Shown here in pieces: positions 60,405 through 64,000 of a stretch of DNA of 64,000 bases. Every line of letters begins with the position of its first letter. Within the stretch, counting starts at the first letter, position 1. A program made the position numbers and the translations under genes. This DNA comes from Dirofilaria immitis (lineage: Eukaryota > Nematoda > Chromadorea > Rhabditida > Onchocercidae): positions 2,139,501-2,203,500 of the forward strand of contig JAKNDB010000092.1 of NCBI GenBank assembly GCA_024305405.1, in the 5' to 3' direction. The notes under the pieces are model-generated. The model did not search any database. It worked only from the letters and a program-made list of their open reading frames with translations, and was not told where the DNA came from.

Positions 60405-63400
60405 TTATGTAGTGTAGCGAATTCGCTTTTAAATTCTACAATGTTTTATAAATCCTGTATAGAATTGTATTTGGGCTATTAGATTTAAATCTTCTTTGCC
60501 ATTTCTTCTCCTTCTCAAGCTTTTTTTTTTCGCCTTTCTTCTCATCATTTATAATCTGATCGATATTAGTGAAGAGATAATAAAAACGAAATAAATCTGA
60601 ATGATTCAAGTTCTGCTAAACAACTAGATGATAGGATTCTAAAAATTTTGCTTGTTTGATGTGCATATACTATTATCATCATTATTATTTATAAATGCTA
60701 ATTATTATTGAAATTTCAAAATAAAATATGAGTTAGTGTGATGAAGTTTGAAAGAATTAATTCACTGAACATGGGAGAAAATTCATGAAAATCAAAATGT
60801 CATGCAATAATAATAAAATATAGATAGGCTGAATCATAGAGTAATGAAACATTATGGGAGAAATATTTATTTTCATACTGTTTTATATACATGGATAATA
60901 TGCAGGAATTATCATAGCTTTAAACAAATTTACTGAAAGCATATCGGCGCTATGTCGATAAAACACACTCTTCTCATTTCCCTTATCCCTATCTTTATTG
61001 GAAAATGATTGATAATAAATGAAAAGCATGTTGCCGTAAGTGATATGTCATACCTTAGCTATTATTATAACTTTGGAATAAGCAGCACTAATATGAATGA
61101 CATCAATAACGTCTTGTGTATATATGACATCAATAGTACTTTGTGCATATTCTTTGAAAACCAATTATAGCTATTAATTTAATAAATAAAGGCTTTTAAT
61201 ATCATTGAAGACTAAACGCAGCGATCGAAATTGGCATTCAATGATGAATTATTATTAATAATTACAAAGGTTAACTTGTTAAAAGCCCGAGGAAAAATGT
61301 AGAAACAGAAAAATACTGCATAGTATAAGCTTTACAAAATTTCTCTTAATCTATAGATAAAAATTAAATTCAGGGATAAAAATTATGGTTCTAAAACAGA
61401 ACTTTGCATTCGTTTTCATTTATTAAAATCACTCTTCAGCGATTACTATATTGTGTTATCATAACATTCTTAATTTATTCAGCAAATAGTTTAAAAATAA
61501 ATTAAATTTTTATGAAAGTGTTATTTATATGTCGTGAAATTTATGACAGTGTTGAGAAAAAGAGATAGCAGATTATTTTAATTGAACAGCCAGTTGATTT
61601 TGCATCAGCACGATATTTTTGAGTATAATAAAAAAGGAATGAATGAGCTGAATAAACTGGAAAGAAGCATATTTTAAAAAAAAATGCAGAAGAAAAGTTT
61701 ATAGGATAATCGGTGAAATGAAATTAATGTAAGAGAACGAAATGAAAGCAGTAATCCAAAAAGCTCACAAATATATTTATAATTGGCCAAATGAGAGAGT
61801 TAGAAATTCACGAGTTTGCAATGCAATGGAAATTATTGGAAATGAAATAAAATAAAGAAAGTATTTTCAAAAATTTATAATAATTCAATAAATTATAATA
61901 ATTCAAATGACCACTTTCCTCGTTCCAGTAGCAATCTAATAATAAAAGAAATGACAAATATAAATGAATGTATTTTATATCTAATTTTAAAGAATTTCGC
62001 AAATATGAAATATTTTCAATCTTTTTTGACAGGATATGATTGAAGTTCAAATTCAAAATACAATTTATTTGTCTTATTTTCATACTGCTTCATAAAAGGA
62101 GGCTGGGAATTCCAATAAAAAAAAAGTCAGAGAAAACAGATGTGAAGAAAAAATATTTGTTAATTGCTATTTTTGCATCGTTTCTATTCAGAATAAGCCA
62201 TTATGGAGAAATTTTTTTCTAAAATTTTAAACATGTAAGAAAAATTTCGATTATACCAATAAATTAACATTGGCAAAATTCGAAAAAAATTCTTAAATTT
62301 TTTCTTAAATTACTAGTCTTTCATTTATTGCAATGTTACCATAAATTCGGACAAAAATTCAAATTTCTGGATCAGTTTTGTGTACTATAATTAGCAATCA
62401 ACTCTTACTCAAAATTGTTTACTGTAAAATGAAAATGCTGCTTTATGGGCGAACTATTATTAAATGGGAAAACAAAATAATTTTAAAAAATTTTTTAATC
62501 ATTTATTTTTTCAATGTTAAAAATTTAATACTATCCTTATGATTGTCAATATTATCATTATTTTTATGTCACTCCTTTTCTAACATTTGTATACCAATCG
62601 GAGCTTTCACATGTTGCAAAACTTGCTGATCAATTTAGTAGCAAGTTTCTACTGATAAAAGGAAAATTACAAAATTCTGCTAATTTTCCGGAGAAGATGT
62701 ACATATTTTGTGCGATTAATTCTGCAAATGGCCTATATTACAATATAATAACAAAAAAATTAAAAAATAAATACGAAAATTTAGAAAAATTGCAAATAAA
62801 ATGTGTTAATCATTAATTACTATATGCAATGAATCAAGATGAAATAGATTGGAATTATTTTTTGATCATTTTATCATGATATACCTTTAAAAACTTAACT
62901 TCTCTAATTGAAGAAAAGATAGATCATATAAAAATATAAAAATTATTGTTAGCTGTATTAACAAGGATTATACATTATAATGGATAAGATGAAAAAAAAA
63001 AGTAAAAGAATTGGAAAAATTGTAATTAATCTTATAGCATTAATTTTCAGATCGATTGTTGTGCTAAAATTGCATTGAAATGAGTAAGTAAAAGGAAATA
63101 ATTCTTAAATAAAAAATTCCGAGAAATCACCCTTAAGATTTATTATTTTTACTTATCGAACAAAAAACGCCTATAAATTGTTTTTTTTATTTTCAATTTC
63201 TCAAGCATTATGAAGGTAAGATTCACTACTGTAATAATTCTGTTACAGACTCACGATGTTGCTCACGATAGTGAAATGTCAAGAAAAATGAAGGTAGTTG
63301 TTCACCAAATATCCATATTTCTTTTTTTTTGATCTGTGATCTGTGATCATAAGCGAATTTTTTTTAGGTAAAAGCAGAGCTCATATACGTTTAAAGTAGC

Positions 63401-64000
63401 GTATGAAATAGAGAAAAGATTAGATAACATTTTTCAAAAATTTTCAAGGAAATGATGTACAGAAGGATGAAAGTATGTACTTCCTTTTTCCTAAATGTAC
63501 TAATTCATATCCACTTTAAAACTCGTTCCATTAATAATTGCCAAAATACTACCAATGCCAAATTATCATTGCATTCATTTATATTGTAGAGTTAATACAG
63601 TTTAAAAAAAAAAGACTTATTGTTCCAAGAATCGACTTTGTTTCAATTATATCTTTCTCATTTAAAATACCAGTGCGAGACTTCTGCTAAGTAGAAAGAG
63701 AATTTGATAAAAGTTGCTTTCTCAAAGGGTCGAGAAATAGTTGTTTTTGTGTGCAAAATTGTAGTTATAGTAAACTATAAAATAAAATGCGAATTTAATG
63801 AGAAAATTCAAAATACTACATGAAATAGCAGAAAGAAGTATAAGATAAACACAATGAGTAGTATAGTTAGGCTTCGAAAAAATGAATGATGTGTGAACGG
63901 GTTTGGGAAAAGTGCCAAGGCCGTCACTTACCTTCATATAACTTATGCAATAACGAATATTTGATAATATCATATTTAACCTCACTCGAAACATAATAAA
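60405..64000. other. Region upstream of ajm-1, no clear gene
   Basis: AT-rich sequence with short frames only. The one strong signal is a minus-strand donor AAG before GTAAGT, with the exon side ending at 63932, preceded by an open frame ending ISYMK. It is in phase with the open frame at 60397 and could be an upstream or alternative first exon of ajm-1. Confidence 0.35.
61097..61150. repeat. Degenerate tandem duplication of a 27-bp unit
   Basis: Units 61097-61123 and 61124-61150 both begin ATGACATCAATA and end with a TTGTG(T/C)ATAT stretch, with several differences in between. Non-coding. Confidence 0.6.

Overview
This window is AT-rich eukaryotic DNA from a nematode, most likely a filarial worm of the Onchocercidae. 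The evidence is short genes with many small introns, TTTTCAG splice acceptors, likely spliced-leader acceptors a few bases upstream of start codons, a tandem-domain cystathionine beta-synthase of the nematode type, a very large ajm-1-like junction gene, and a fragment of a Rickettsiales-type (probably Wolbachia) gene inside an intron. No rRNA, tRNA, CRISPR array or complete transposon was recognised.

Layout. 250-4218 (+): a nine-exon PrimPol primase-polymerase. 4330-7405: intergenic. 7421-16308 (+): a 15-exon cystathionine beta-synthase with two complete catalytic domains and no C-terminal CBS pair. 17.2-23.5 kb: a poorly resolved block with a three-exon 76-residue plus-strand gene, a minus-strand gene nested in its long intron, and orphan exons. 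24164-26259 (+): DR1/NC2-beta. 27506-60376 (-): a 30-exon, roughly 1,980-residue gene called ajm-1 from its coiled coil and C-terminal MYND finger, convergent with DR1 and filling more than half the window. One of its introns holds the bacterial fragment. 60.4-64.0 kb: no clear gene, apart from one strong minus-strand splice donor at 63932.

Exons were joined by reading-frame phase and splice sites, and almost every junction is phase-consistent. Twelve exons need a single-base correction, nearly always one base in a short homopolymer. Because this affects all four conserved genes, I read it mainly as consensus error rather than gene decay. The genes are unrelated in function: DNA damage tolerance, sulfur amino-acid metabolism, repression of transcription by TBP binding, and epithelial junctions. 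Apart from the nested small genes there is no sign of an operon.
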